Notes: generated from the letters alone by a model not told the origin. 64,000 bases of DNA from Meconema thalassinum (GCA_946902985.2 OX336392.1:466576693-466640692); one strand, 5' to 3'. Positions 1-10,693 are shown, counted from the first letter of the stretch. Numbers and translations: made by a program.

Positions 1-663
1 CAGGGACACCTGCGTTATGTCCGGGATACCTGTGCTCCCCGGGCCGGGAGCTACTCCAGCGTTGAGTGCGCCAGCCGGGCTGTGAGGCACCCGCACCTCT
101 TCAATGGCTGGCGGCTTCTGCGCCGCTGGCGTCTTCTAACCAAGGGCCTGCTGGCGTGCCCGCGTGACCGGAGGAGAGGGCCCTGTGGAGGTTAACTCCC
201 CACCCAAGTAGCCTGCCGATCGTGGCACTCTACCTCTCCGGGCGCGGTTGCGCCTGCCCTGGCCCCTGGCTGGCTCGCCGGTCCTCAGCTGCTTCCTCCA
301 CTCGATGGTCCCGCTGCTCGTAGTCTCCATCCTGGTGAGCTGTTACAGCACTTAGACTGGTCTGCTGCTGCCACTGGCAAGGTGTCCTTCCTCTAACGAT
401 TCAGAGACAACCTCGGGGTGGCCAGCGTCAGCGCCCAAGCAAGCGAAACCGGCAAAGCCGGTTTCGTTGCGTGATTTGTAGACTATCGGCCCGAGGGCCT
501 TGAGAGCTTTATCCAGTATGTACGACCGACTACAATTGAATGAGGGGGTTTGGGTGATTTCCGTGAGTCAAACTGGCCAGAATATGACCTGATGTACAAT
601 GACATTTAGAAATACAGACATTAAAGGGATAGTAGAAGTGAGTTGATCTTAGAAAGAGTCAGA
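1..663. other. Unassigned GC-rich stretch with one perfect hairpin
   Basis: I see no supported gene here. The first 420 bases are GC-rich and the rest is more AT-rich. The only clear structure is an inverted repeat at 444-453 and 457-466 (CGAAACCGGC / GCCGGTTTCG) with a three-base loop. The right end, about 600-727, is probably the 3' untranslated part of the minus-strand LINE that follows, but I could not place its 3' end because no A-rich or simple-repeat tail is obvious. Confidence 0.3.
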
Positions 664-727
664 AAGAGTGAAGATTTCAGTTTTGAAGAAAAGTAATAGT
701 GCTATAGTAGCATGGTTTGGAAAGTAT

Positions 728-3700
728 TTATTCTATAATGATGCGGGGGCGCTTATGGCGATTCCCCCGCGCACGGTAATCACTCAACGTGTTTATAAGA
801 GGGTTGGTGCTGCGTGTAGATGTACGGTAGGTCTTGACTGCCTGTCTGTGTATCCTCTGACTGATGGTCGAGAGGTTGTAGTCAGCGTGTAACTGAGCGT
901 TACGAACGTACCAGGGGGCGCCTGATATGGTTCGCAACGCTCTGTTCTGGACAACCTGAAGTTTGTTGAGGGTTGAGGGAGCTGCGTAACCCCAAACAGG
1001 GCTGCCATATTCCATCACAGGGCGCACAAGTGTGCTATAAGACAGGAGCTTGCTGGATTCGTCTAGAGAGCTCTGGGACTTAATTAATGGCCAGAGCTGC
1101 GCTTGGATCGCTTTCGCTTTGTTAGCGCGCAAAGAAACCTCCTGAGCGAGAGTAAGGCCTCGATCCAATGTGACTCCCAGGTATTTAGTAGCAGGTTGCC
1201 ACCTGATTACCTCGCCAAAGAAGTTGAGATCCTGGACTTCTGTATATTTGCGTTTCTTGGTAAACAAGATGGCGGAACATTTAGCAACATTAATTTTAAT
1301 TCTCCAATCCCTTAGCTAGGTTTCTAAGTTTTCTAATGCGGCTTGGAGATTAGCTTGCAGAGATTGCAGTGTCATCTGCGTATAGGTGGAGACTGGTAGC
1401 GTCAGTTCTGGGAATGTCAGAGACATATATGTTGAAGAGGGAAGGGGCTATGACACTACCTTGAGGCACGCCGGCCTTGATCCTTCTCAGGGAGGATTTA
1501 GCGTCAACCACCTGGACATAGAATTTCCTTTTCCTAAGATAGGACTCAATGACCTTAAGAAGATGACCTGGGAATCCGAAGTGCTTCATCTTATACAGCA
1601 AGCCCCTGTGCCAGACTTTATCAAAAGCACGACTTATATCTAAAAAGCAAACTCCTGTCATACGGTTTTCGTTAAAGGCGCGCGTAATGACTTCAACGAG
1701 TCTCAAGAGTTGATGTACAGTGGAATGGCCTTGTCGAAAGCCGAACTGCTAGTCGTTAATAATGTTGGAGATGTGTGTGTTCAGCCTGGAAAGCAGTGTC
1801 ATTTCAAATAATTTTGAGATGATGGATAGTAGACTTATTGGTCTGTAGTTTTGCGGGAAGGTGCCATCAGTATTGGGCTTCCATATCATGATGACTTTTG
1901 CTACTTTCCAGGCTGAGGGAAAATACCCAAATCGGTAGATAGAGTTGAATATCTTGACTAGGCAAGTTAAGGCGTTCTTACTAAGGTTTTTAAGATATTG
2001 TGCGGAGATCTCGTCAGGTCCGGGGGCCTTACGAGGCTTTAGTTTCTTGATAAATTTGAGCAGTTCGGACGGGGAGACAAATTTAAAGCCCCGGGGGAGA
2101 TCGCCCTGAAAGCCACCTCGAAGATAATGACGAAAGAGGTCTATGAAGTCGTCGTTACAAGGTTCGAGGTTCGGCTCGCAGGCTCTCTCAAAGGTGTCCG
2201 CCAGGGCGTTAGCTTTGTCGGGGTTAGTGAATACCATTCCACGTACCCCGTGTAATGGTGGAATGCCAGTCCTCTTCTTGAGCAGCTTTTTAGCCATGCC
2301 GAACAGGGATTTGGAATTTCCTGCCATACTTTCTAATTTGGATTGCCAAAGTTTTTTTCGAATGTTTGACATGGCTGATTGGATCTGTCTTTTCAACCGA
2401 TACCACTCTTGCTTAAGGCGAAGATTCCGGGTGACTTGCCACCTCCACCTGATCATGTTTTTCCGCTTGATGAGAGCTTGAAGAGCAAGGGGAATGGAGA
2501 GGGGTTTGTTTCTTCTATGTTTGGGTCCGCTAGCTGCGGATTTGGCGGCCTGTAGGAGGGATTCTTTTTGTAAGTATTGTCAATCCACATGAGTCGTTTG
2601 AATCTACCGTACATTTTGTAAGCATTTTCAATTTCAATTGCATTTTGTAAGGATTTTGAATTTCAATTGCACTTTGTGAATAATTTGGATTGGAACTGGG
2701 ATATTTCAATCTGAATTGCATTGTGTATTTTCAATTTCAATTGCATTTTGTAAGTATTTTGAACCTCAATTGCATTTTGTACGTAATTTCGATCTCATTT
2801 GCATTTTGTAAGTATTTTGAATTTCAGTTGCATTTTGTAAGTATTTCGGCGCTACTTTGCATTTTGTACGTATTTTGAATCTAGCCTACGTTTTGTGGGT
2901 CTTTTTCAATCTATTCTTTTTGTGCAACTTTTCGTTCTAAATTCCCCTTTTGTAAGACCATATTATGAGTTGTTTCCATGTGAGTTCCTTTTTGTACGTA
3001 TTTTCCGTCTTCGATAATTTTGTTCTGGTTTCCATTTCATTATCATTTTCGCTATCACCCAGATCATTAGGGGCCGATAACCTCGATGTTAGGCCCCTTA
3101 AAACAACAATTATCATCATCATCATGTAGGAGGGATTGGGTGATTTTCTCTACGTGGGCGTCTATGTCGCCCTCGCAGAGAATGCTGGGATTACCAGCAA
3201 CGGTGTTTTTAAGGATGGATTGGAAGCGATCCCAGTCGATCATACGGGTGTGAAGTGGGATTTTGGAGCGGGAAGGGATGTAGCTAGAGTTGAGTTGTAT
3301 CATTATAGGGTCGTGATCAGAATTTTAGGGCATTGTAGTTTGAGACTACTATCGGGATGTCAAGGTCTTTGCTGATGGCAATGGCCAAGAGATCCGGAAG
3401 TTTATTTGGGTCAAACGGAAAATACGTGTATCCAGGCGGGCCGTGGACTAAGCACCCGTGATCATCGCAGAACTTCTCATGAAGCCTGCCCTTTGCCTCC
3501 GTGTACCGACTGCGCCATAGCCGGTTTTTGGAGTTAAAGTCACCTGCCAATATCACAGGGATATCGTCAGGCAACAGTGCCTCCAGATCAGACGGCACAA
3601 ACGGCACGCTAGGGGGTAAGTAGCAGGAGGCAATGCGGTATGGGCCGGTAGAAAGTTCGACCTGCACGATGGTGGCTTCAATAAACCTCAGGTTGTCGGG

Positions 3701-3964
3701 AGTGGGGATGCGACGATGAGCCAGATCGGAGAGCACGGCTATGGCAGTTCCTCCGCTCGGACGTCCTACACGGTCGTTGCGGTATGTACTGTACCCAGGA
3801 AAGTAGATCTTGTTATCTGGTTTCAAGGATGTTTCTCCGAAGAGAGCAATGTGAATTTGTTCCTGCTGTAGGACGTCCGTGAGTTCTCCTGACTGAGAAT
3901 GCAGATGAAAGGCATTCCATGCCATTATCCTAATACTGACACCAGCCTGCGGATTAGTTCCCAT
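728..3964 (-). pseudogene. LINE A ORF2 (endonuclease-reverse transcriptase), Jockey type, broken
   Basis: Replication protein of a non-LTR retrotransposon; the EN would nick target DNA and the RT would copy the element RNA at the nick. Reading on the minus strand from the ATG at 3964: EN motifs MAWNAF, LFGETS and LAGDFNSKN lie in 3317-3964; the end of EN and the linker continue in another frame at about 3140-3303; the RT follows in 1749-2456 (APGPDEISAQYL, NYRPISLLS), then 1350-1706 (AFDKVWHRGL, GVPQGS, YADDTA), then a C-terminal segment at 728-1267. At least three frame changes break it. A 561-bp element is inserted at 2564-3124. No RNase H domain is visible, as in the Jockey clade. The start overlaps the ORF1 stop by 11 bases. 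The family is clear; clade placement is by motif style only. Confidence 0.85.
2551..3137 (+). mobile_element. Element T: non-autonomous retroelement with repeat body and LINE F-type tail, nested in LINE A
   Basis: The insert is 2564-3124, flanked by the 13-base direct repeat TGTAGGAGGGATT (2551-2563 and 3125-3137), which marks a clean insertion into LINE A ORF2. It has no coding capacity. Its body, about 2564-2990, is built from about ten imperfect units of roughly 28-36 bases around the core GCATTTTGTAAGTATTTTGA. Its 3' end carries AGGGGCC, an inner loop and GGCCCCT, then TTAAAACAACAATTATC and (ATC)n. This is the CTCGATG tail subtype, the same as in LINE F. I infer trans-mobilisation by a LINE F-like enzyme. 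It is too long and too odd for a tRNA SINE, and I see no A or B box. Confidence 0.8.
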
Positions 3965-4757
3965 TACTGAATAGGTATTGGGTGCAGACTTCAATAATAA
4001 TTTGTAGCCTGGAGGAGGTATCTGGGGCTTTGACTAATTTGAGGAGAGTATTCTTAACGAGGGTAAGTAGATCTTTGAGTGAGGGGTTGGTGATCAATCT
4101 TAAGATTTCAAGCATGTCGCTTGAGGTGGACGGCGCAGAAGTAGGGGGGGCCGAAGGGGAGAGGCCCGGGAAATTGCTCTCGCTGAGGGCAGGGGGTGGA
4201 GGAGGGGGAGGGGTGAGTAGAGGAGCTGGGGTGGGAGGCGTGGGCGATGATGTTGTTCCCGCAAAGCTGGTGCCAGTCCTGACTTTGTTGCGGTCTGCCA
4301 CGTGTCCTGCAGGGGCTTTGCGTGAAGAGGGAAGCCTAGTGTTGAAGGTGGTTGTGAGCTTTATATAGGTCTCACAACCACGATAGCTGGCGGTGTGCTG
4401 TTTGCCACAGTTGGCACATTTAGTAGTGGCTTCCTTCACGTGATATTGGGGACATTCGTTTGCCCTGTGGTTTTGGATACAAATTACGCAGCGGGGTTGA
4501 CAGTGGCAGCCGCTGGAAGCACGGCTGAAACCCTGACAGCGGTAGCACTGCACTGGTCCGGCTTGTCCCTGGTACCGTGATACTGTTATAATACTATACA
4601 GTAGGTGAGTTACCTCGTAAATATTCAGCTCAGGTGAGGTGGTGGAATGAGCGACCAAGAAGAGAGGAAGCTTCTTGGAGCGATCTCTGGTCTGGCTGAG
4701 TTGGGTCACTCTGTCTACGGAGTAGCCCAACTCAGACAGAGCCTCATGAATTTGTCC
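3954..4757 (-). pseudogene. LINE A ORF1 (gag-like zinc-knuckle protein), 5' truncated
   Basis: RNA-binding ORF1 protein of LINE A. On the minus strand the frame runs from about 4757 to the TAA at 3956-3954. In order it shows a short pre-knuckle domain (segment around GYSVDRVTQLSQTRDRSKK), then three CCHC-type knuckles: CYRCQGFSRASSGC (the usual His is missing), CVICIQNHRANEC and CANCGKQHTASYRGC. A Pro/Ser-rich linker and a helical C-terminus follow. The N-terminal half is missing: the frame meets a different EN fragment at about 4758, so this copy is truncated or recombined. It matches LINE D ORF1 in order and spacing. The missing His in the first knuckle may be decay. Confidence 0.8.
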
Positions 4758-4840
4758 GGGAGCAATAGACAGATGTCAATGTCATGGGCAGAGATAAAAG
4801 CTTCGAACTCATATCTCTGCCTAATCAGACCTGGTGTATT
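4758..4840 (-). pseudogene. Fragment of a LINE endonuclease N-terminus
   Basis: A short minus-strand stretch reads LIRQRYEFEAFISAHDIDIC (20 residues), which resembles the early EN region of Jockey-type ORF2 proteins (compare LELQQFLKDNNVDILL in LINE C). It is joined directly to LINE A ORF1 in another frame on one side and to the end of repeat X on the other. It is probably the relic of a LINE into which one or both neighbours inserted. It is only about 27 codons long. Confidence 0.45.
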
Positions 4841-4890
4841 CTTGGAATACACGGTACGAGAGAATATAAAGTTTAATGCTCTTTGCTTGT

Positions 4891-5229
4891 TCATTCTTTC
4901 CTCTTTATCAAACACCAACAGTGATCTTCTATTTTCTCTTTGATGGTCATATCTCTTATGTCATTGTGAGTCTGTTCTAGATATATATCTTCCATGACCC
5001 ACCTAGCGTCATCTAGCAGCGAATCTCTGAAGCTCCTCAATTCTTCCTGGTGCAAGAGGACTTCCTTTTCCATCTGGCCACCAGATTTCGTTGCCATCGC
5101 CAGCTATTATCTCCTTGAGCAAGAGAACTTCGTCTACTCTTTCACCCACCAGGCTGTGCTAGTATCGCCTTCTATCAACTCTTTGAAGACCATTTCCTCA
5201 AGAGAATTTAAGTTTACAATATTGGTCAT
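4891..5229 (-). pseudogene. Decayed reading frame at one end of repeat X, copy 1
   Basis: Minus-strand ATG at 5229-5227 begins MTNIVNLNSLEEMVFKELIE and reaches a stop after GDTSTAWWVKE. Further on, after more stops, the same frame gives EKEVLLHQEELRSFRD and a charged helical stretch ending at 4891. Copy 2 has the same start and the same charged C-terminal part. I do not recognise the protein. One reading frame contains two similar blocks, ending GDTSTAWW and GDGNEIWW, in different frames, suggesting an internal tandem duplication. It could be the start of a gag-like protein or a chance frame preserved by recent copying. Confidence 0.3.
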
Positions 5230-6151
5230 GCTTATATGTATTCCTTTTGTCTCCTACCCCCACTCTTTTCCGTTCCTTGGACCCTCCGCGCTTCGCTGAG
5301 TGGGTCTCACTTGTAAGTCGGCAGTTGACTCGGTCAGTCAAGGCTCAACTAGAACCAGTCTCCTCAAACCAAGAGGCACTATCTACGTTATACGCCATGT
5401 TGGCACATTAAGTATCTGTCAAGGGAACTTCACCTTCGCCATGCAACAAAGATAAATACCTACTTCAAGTTTTAACTTCATCTTCATCGGTTTTAACTTC
5501 TACATGCTTTTAACGATATTTTATAGACAGCGTGAGATTACTTATTTGGGGCAAAAATCATTCTTCGCGGGATTTGCCATGTTGAGCTTTTGTCTGTCTA
5601 AGCCAACCTTAATAGAAAGTAGCTTTTCTTAAGCTATTTAAATGAGAAATCTTCTCACCACGTGGGATATTATCTAATACCCGCTGTCTATAAATTACCA
5701 AGCTAGTTCCTCCGCTGGATTAACTTTGGCCCCATTCTTCTATTAAGATCGTTCTGGAACCTTCCAGATCCTGTACTTTATCTACAAGTCCTGCCGTCAT
5801 GTATTTTTCACTCACTTGTGAGAATACTATTTAAAATTGAAGAATCTTACTTCTGAATTAAAGCTCAATAGCGAATTTTCTTCCACCGTTGGAATGTTCT
5901 ATGGCGCATTTAATTGTAATCCACAACTTTCTCAAGCAATAGACTTTCGCCTATCTAGTGCAACCAGTCCTTTTTCATCATTGCAATAACTTTCTTTGCC
6001 ATAAACGTTCGTGTTACTACAGGGAATTTTCCATCTATTCAAAAGACTATAGTGATAACTAGTGCTTGTTCAACTTATCTACCGCGTCGTGATCGTCCGT
6101 TTACATTAAATAAGGCCATGAACATTGATCCTAAATCCCAATCGATCTTTC

Positions 6152-6488
6152 CTCAACCTTCTACTCAAGTCAACCCCTGGCACTATCCAGCCCATGACGG
6201 GCTAAGGCCGACCAAGCGACCGCTGCCCAGCCATTTGGCCTGCAGATATTGGGGTGACGCGTGATCGGCGCGTCGGGTCCCCTCGGCCGTTAATCTTGGT
6301 ATTCGTGATCGGGGCGCTGTCTCACTGTCAGACAGCTACTCAATTGTCCTCACGAGGCTGAGTGCACCCCGTTCCAACCCTCACGTCAGTTTTAAAATCC
6401 CTGACGGAGCCGGGGATCGAACCCGGGGCCTCCGGGTGAGAGGCAGGCGCGCTACCCCAACACCACGAGGCCGGCTCAACCTTCTACT
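6152..6488 (-). mobile_element. tRNA-derived SINE E inserted in repeat X
   Basis: The insert is 6166-6474, flanked by the 14-base duplication CTCAACCTTCTACT (6152-6165 and 6475-6488). Read on the minus strand from 6474, the head is tRNA-like: an A-box-like GGGGTAGCGCGC, then a B box GGTTCGATCCC (plus-strand 6413-6423), about 70 bases in all. A body of about 230 bases without a long tail follows. The second copy of repeat X at 44507-44520 has the uninterrupted site with one mismatch, which is direct proof of insertion. It would be transcribed by RNA polymerase III and moved by a LINE enzyme. Confidence 0.9.
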
Positions 6489-7298
6489 AACAAACCATAT
6501 TAATAAAACTGTAACTCTGGATCATTTCCAATAAGGTGTCACTCTAACGAAGTGCCCTTCCAATTTGCTTGTTTTATCATTAATTAATTTCTGTATAACT
6601 ACGTGTTTTATACACGGTTCAAGCTTACATTGTTTCTACCCTATAATCAGGGAAAACAATTCTTTCAACTTATGAGTGAGTTATTTCTAGGTCTCACGAA
6701 AGGGAAACTACCTCATTTGGCTCGGTGATTCTTATTTATACATAGGAGGTCGAGAACCTTCCTTTTGACTTTCTCATCAGGTTTCACAGTAAGTGACCTG
6801 CCCTTATTTGTATAATAACCAACAGTAATTCTGTATAAATATAAGAAGTTATAGGAACTTCTCCTTTATTCTACCCGCTTTCTTTTTTTGTTATTTTCGA
6901 AGTTGTAACTTTTTCTAAAATAGTTACCTGGAAATTTCTTAAAGTACACTCCTTGTACTCAATTTAATGTTTAAACTTTAATCACTTCATTTGTCTTTGT
7001 TAAATCTTACAAAGATTTTAGTACATATATAAGGTTTGAAACCTAAAGAATTGTTAATTGCCTGGAGCAAACGTCAAATGTTTTCTGAGGTCTGTGACCC
7101 CAAAATTGTTAAACAAATTGAAAATATATATTTGTTAAAGTTATCAACTTCTTTTGAATTGTTAAATAAATTAAGCGTTTCTTTTCGATTTTTCTAGTAC
7201 AACGGTTAGGCAAGATCCTGTCTTCCTTGGCTCTCCCTACTCAATGCCATTAAATCTATTGATAGGGTTTTCACCACTCGTTGCATTTGAGTAAGAAC

Positions 7299-7561
7299 TC
7301 TATGCCTTTCATGGCTCTCCTTCCTTCTAAGTCCCTCAATCCGCCTTCTCCGAGGGTTGAGGGCATTTCTTTTCCATCTGTCCTTTTATTTGCCTTATTC
7401 TCCTTTATTTTTTCCATTTCTTCTTCTAGTATGTAGGTTAGTAGTTAGTTTTGGTTTTTAAGTTCGCTTTTCATTTTCATCTTCACGATCACCCTAACCA
7501 TCAAGGGCCGATAACCTAGATGTTAGGCCCCTTAAAACAACAATTATCATCATCATCATCA
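7299..7561 (+). mobile_element. S element, 5'-truncated copy
   Basis: Matches the last third of the roughly 735-bp S element, starting at the segment GCCTTTCATGGCTCTCC and ending in the AGGGGCC...GGCCCCT hairpin, TTAAAACAACAATTATC and (ATC)n. The left neighbour is repeat X and the right neighbour is a LINE ORF1 fragment; I find no matching TSD, so a deletion or rearrangement at the left junction is likely. Confidence 0.85.
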
Positions 7562-7741
7562 TCCAGGGTTGCAGGTACATAAAGAACGCAATTAAACACA
7601 GGCAATTGAAAAACAAACAACAGACCAAACTCATTCCATCTCTACTCTCCCTACCGATAACTCCCCCTCACGCTCCGCCAGCCACTGCACTTACACAACT
7701 ACTGAGCCTGCTTCAGCAGCTCGCAGCTATCACAATGTAGG
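7562..7741 (+). pseudogene. Fragment of LINE H-type ORF1 C-terminus
   Basis: The plus strand reads GCRYIKNAIKHRQ..., then a Pro/Thr-rich stretch and ALTQLLSLLQQLAA before a stop at about 7739. This parallels the LINE H ORF1 relic at 57165-57600 (GCRYIKTAIRQRQ and LTQLLSLLLQL). GC is the end of the last zinc knuckle, so only the part after the knuckles remains. The rest of the ORF should lie upstream but is replaced by an S element and repeat X. Confidence 0.5.
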
Positions 7742-8549
7742 TACACCTAAATGCACGTGGCTTCTCTCCAATCCACAAATTGCATTGTTGCCGCTCGATC
7801 CGCGGCCTCGCGGGGTGCCTGCCCGTGGGTATGGCCACGGGATGGTGCCTGGCGGGCCGTGGGTTCGGACGGGCTCCATGCTCTTTGCACATACAACAAA
7901 TTCATTCCTTTTCACAATTTATTCCCCTAATCAAAGCGAGGCTATTAAACTATTATTACTACAAAACCTACTATAGGTCAATCCTCTCTTTTCATAATGA
8001 AAACCAACCCACTAGTGGTCTCTCTTACTTCCTAATTAACAAATTAATTATTTAAAACCAAATGGATTCAGATCCTTCCTTTTCATTATTATACTATTAT
8101 TATTAAGCTGAAGCTGCTGTTGTACACGATTGTAAAACCATCCACACCATGGCGAGCAGGGATGATAAGTAGCTTTGCTCCATTTAGCAAAAATATGCGA
8201 ACATCATTCCTTAATCTGCAGTAAACAAGCAAACAAAATTCCGAGTCTATAACTAAGTCAAATCCCTTAAATATATATCACATTAGTCAAATGCGGACCA
8301 TAAGTCACATCCCCTTGCCAAACTCCTTAACTAAGTCATATATATATATTTCATATGTTTCAAACGACAACAAATTCAATCTTTAATCATCGCAAAATTA
8401 CTTAAAAAATCCAAACTTTCTTTTAGCCCAATCAAAATTCAAATCCAGGCAGAGGAGCGCTTGCCGCACCGGTACCTGGCGCATAACACAGCCGCGGTCG
8501 CTCGCGACTATGTCATTACAGACTAGACTATGTATTTTTAAGCATTATT
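7742..8549. other. No gene seen; AT-rich flank of LINE F copy 1
   Basis: No supported reading frame. A short GC-rich patch lies at about 7795-7880 (GCCACGGGATGG, GGGCCGTGGG) and another at 8455-8510. The rest is AT-rich. It may be decayed downstream sequence of the LINE H fragment. Confidence 0.3.
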
Positions 8550-8550
8550 C

Positions 8551-8750
8551 CCCCTGTGAGTGGGGGCTATAGAATACACCCACGGTATCCCCTGCCTGTC
8601 GTAAGAGGCGACTAAAAGGGGCGACCTTGGCTATACTTTAAGGTCTCCGCTTTGTTTTGTGAATTGGACCCCCAGTGGATGGGAGGAAGTGAATACATCC
8701 ACGGTACTCCCTGCCAGTCGTAAAAGGCGACTAAAAGGGCTTCTCGGAAC
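8551..8750 (+). promoter_or_regulatory. LINE F 5' UTR: two copies of a structured motif
   Basis: Two related blocks lie about 100 bases apart. Each has a potential stem (GTGGATG/CATCCAC in the second block here), then CGGTAYYCCCTGCC, TCGTAARAGGCGACTAAAAG and GGC. The second stem in F2 is GTGGGTG/CATCCAC, a G-T wobble for the A-T pair here, which fits a conserved RNA fold. The same blocks open F2 (24591-24800) and F3 (29355-29560). Likely roles are internal promoter, packaging signal or ribozyme-like processing; the sequence alone does not decide. Confidence 0.5.
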
Positions 8751-9183
8751 GGTCCCCTTTCGAGGGTTTGACAGTCAGCTCTAAAAGACATACACCCGTG
8801 CGGTATAACTCTCATTAGGTCATATCGCACTGCTTTCAGGGTCTGGCCACCATAATTTCTATATGTGCGTGCTGTTAGGGGATGGGCCACTTACGCTAGC
8901 GACTACGTTCGAAAGCCTGTTCCGGTCTTGGCCGCGCCGACAGGAGGGTGTGCCATGTACCCGTTCAGTAGTATCCGCCTGACTACGCAGGTCCCCGCAC
9001 AGCCGAATGTCTGAGCTGTAAAATCCAGTATATGCCAAGGGGTACATGCCGATACGGCATTGTAAAACATGGGACCCCCGGGCAATGCCTTCCAAGCTAG
9101 GCGGGCATTGCCCTGGCTGGGTAGCGCCTACTGTGACAGCCCGTGATCGGATGTAGGTGGCATTCGGGGAGGATGATCTGGCC

Positions 9184-10659
9184 ATGGGTTCCGAAAGAAA
9201 AATCCCAAAACAGGGTGGTCCTACACCCAAGTCTTTAATATTTGATTCCCTACGGGGATCAACCCCCTGGGAACAATCTGTGCGTGAAAATCTGGGTGCT
9301 AACACCCCCAAGTTTCTGGTAGCTACCAGAACAGATAGGGGTGATTTCAAGCTGGTCAAGAGTATTTTGTTTTCTCGCCACATAGAAGGTGTCTATGGTG
9401 AGCTTGAGAAGGTACAAAAGATGAGGAACGGTAGCTTGTTGCTCAAGACTAGGACTGGTGAGCAAGTTGAACGACTTTTGCAATGTGACCACTTTGGCGA
9501 CATTCCCGTCAAAGTGGAAAAGCACACATCCCTGAATCTGGTCCGAGGAGTTATTTTCCACCGGGACCTGATTCTGAACACTGACGAGGAGCTCAAGGAG
9601 GATATGCGGCACCGTCACGTGACTGATGTCCGGCGCATTACGCGCAAGGTCAATGGTCAAATCGTGGATACTGGTGCTTTCATTATTTCCTTTGAGCTTT
9701 CGGTGCTCCCGGAGAAAGTCAAGGTTACAAGTTACCGTTGTGACGTACGGCCTTATATCCCTCCCCCAATGAGGTGTTATAAATGCCAGAAGTTCGGGCA
9801 CATGTTATCCCGATGCTCGAGCCCCGCAATCTGCGGAACATGCGGTAAGGTACCACACGAAGCGGAAGAGTGCACAACACCTTATCAGTGCACTAATTGC
9901 CCTGGATTTCATTCTCCTCGGGACAGGAACTGCCCTGTCTTCCTGAGTGAGAAGAAAATCCAGGAGATCAAAACCCTGGATGGTCTGACCTACCAGGAGG
10001 CCCGCAAGAAGTACCGTACCACGACTTCGCCTTCTCCAACGATTGATTATAGAGCCATAATACCAAATTTGGTCCCGGCTACCTCATCTTTTGTTCCAGC
10101 TGTGAAACCTGCAACTGAGTTTCCTGTTCCAAAACCAGCTCCTAACATTATAACGGAAAGACCGAAGGTGACTTCAACTCCACCTTCGGCCAGCACGAAG
10201 GCTGTGCGAGCGAAGGCTGCTCCGCCCGCACAGCAGGGGAGGAAGTTGAAGACTTCCTCCCCACTCGGGAGGAAGTCGAAGTCTTCCTCCCCATCCAAAC
10301 GGTCGGCGAAAGCCGCGCCGAAGCCGGCGGAGGCGGCATCGTCGACCAGGGTCAGGACTTCGGCTCCTGACCCGTCTATATACCTTAAAGAACCGGGGGC
10401 GGGTAAGAAGGGACCCCGCACTACGCATTCCCTTTCTCCAAAAAAGGGGAAGCTATCCGCGCCAACACCTGCGGATGCTTCTGCGCCTGGGGACGTTTCG
10501 GCCCCCAGATCTTCGCGCTCCCCACGGAGATCCCCCCGCCGCCGAACTGCGTCCAGGAAATCATCTACCGAGTCGATTCACTCCATGAACTCGCCTGAGG
10601 ACATGGAGATTATAGTCGACGTAGTGACTGTAGATTCTCCGGAGTCAAAGTTGGAGTAG
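9184..10659 (+). CDS. LINE F1 ORF1: zinc-knuckle RNA-binding protein
   Basis: An intact frame of 491 residues. The start is chosen at the ATG at 9184 because it sits in GCCATGG, a strong eukaryotic context, and an in-frame TAG lies upstream at 9154-9156. The N-terminal half has the region typical of I-type ORF1 proteins (VKVEKHTSLNLVRGVIFH and VTDVRRI). Three knuckles follow from about residue 198: CYKCQKFGHMLSRC, CGTCGKVPHEAEEC and CTNCPGFHSPRDRNC. The C-terminal third is low-complexity, rich in Lys, Ser, Ala and Pro with SPRRSPRRR, and is probably nucleic-acid binding. It would coat element RNA and help form the retrotransposition particle. ORF2 follows 34 bases later. Confidence 0.9.
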   Translation: MGSERKIPKQGGPTPKSLIFDSLRGSTPWEQSVRENLGANTPKFLVATRTDRGDFKLVKSILFSRHIEGVYGELEKVQKMRNGSLLLKTRTGEQVERLLQCDHFGDIPVKVEKHTSLNLVRGVIFHRDLILNTDEELKEDMRHRHVTDVRRITRKVNGQIVDTGAFIISFELSVLPEKVKVTSYRCDVRPYIPPPMRCYKCQKFGHMLSRCSSPAICGTCGKVPHEAEECTTPYQCTNCPGFHSPRDRNCPVFLSEKKIQEIKTLDGLTYQEARKKYRTTTSPSPTIDYRAIIPNLVPATSSFVPAVKPATEFPVPKPAPNIITERPKVTSTPPSASTKAVRAKAAPPAQQGRKLKTSSPLGRKSKSSSPSKRSAKAAPKPAEAASSTRVRTSAPDPSIYLKEPGAGKKGPRTTHSLSPKKGKLSAPTPADASAPGDVSAPRSSRSPRRSPRRRTASRKSSTESIHSMNSPEDMEIIVDVVTVDSPESKLE

Positions 10660-10693
10660 CTTGCTGCTCCAACTTATTCCCTAAGTTCACACA

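Larger units (their letters stand above)
4842..7298 (-). repeat. Dispersed repeat X, copy 1 (inverted relative to copy 2)
   Basis: This segment matches 43690-45812 on the opposite strand over its whole length, apart from one SINE present only here. By eye the copies are roughly 85-90% alike. The end at 4842 is a perfect short palindrome, GTGTATTC-TTG-GAATACAC (about 4843-4861), and copy 2 ends at the same palindrome but next to different DNA, so this looks like a true element terminus. The other end of copy 1 is lost: at about 7298 it runs straight into an S element. I could not assign X to a class. Bases about 7091-7110 resemble a primer-binding region (GACCCCAAAATT on the plus strand), but no long terminal repeats were found. 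Confidence 0.75.

Noticed and set aside
668..1706. Plus-strand frames of 70-85 codons at the LINE A RT
   Set aside because: Shadows of the minus-strand RT reading.
9157..9183. Upstream GTG start for F1 ORF1, and an ORF1 start at 25106 in F2
   Set aside because: GTG is not a normal eukaryotic start, and F1 has an in-frame TAG just before it. The ATG in GCCATGG, common to all copies, is the better start.
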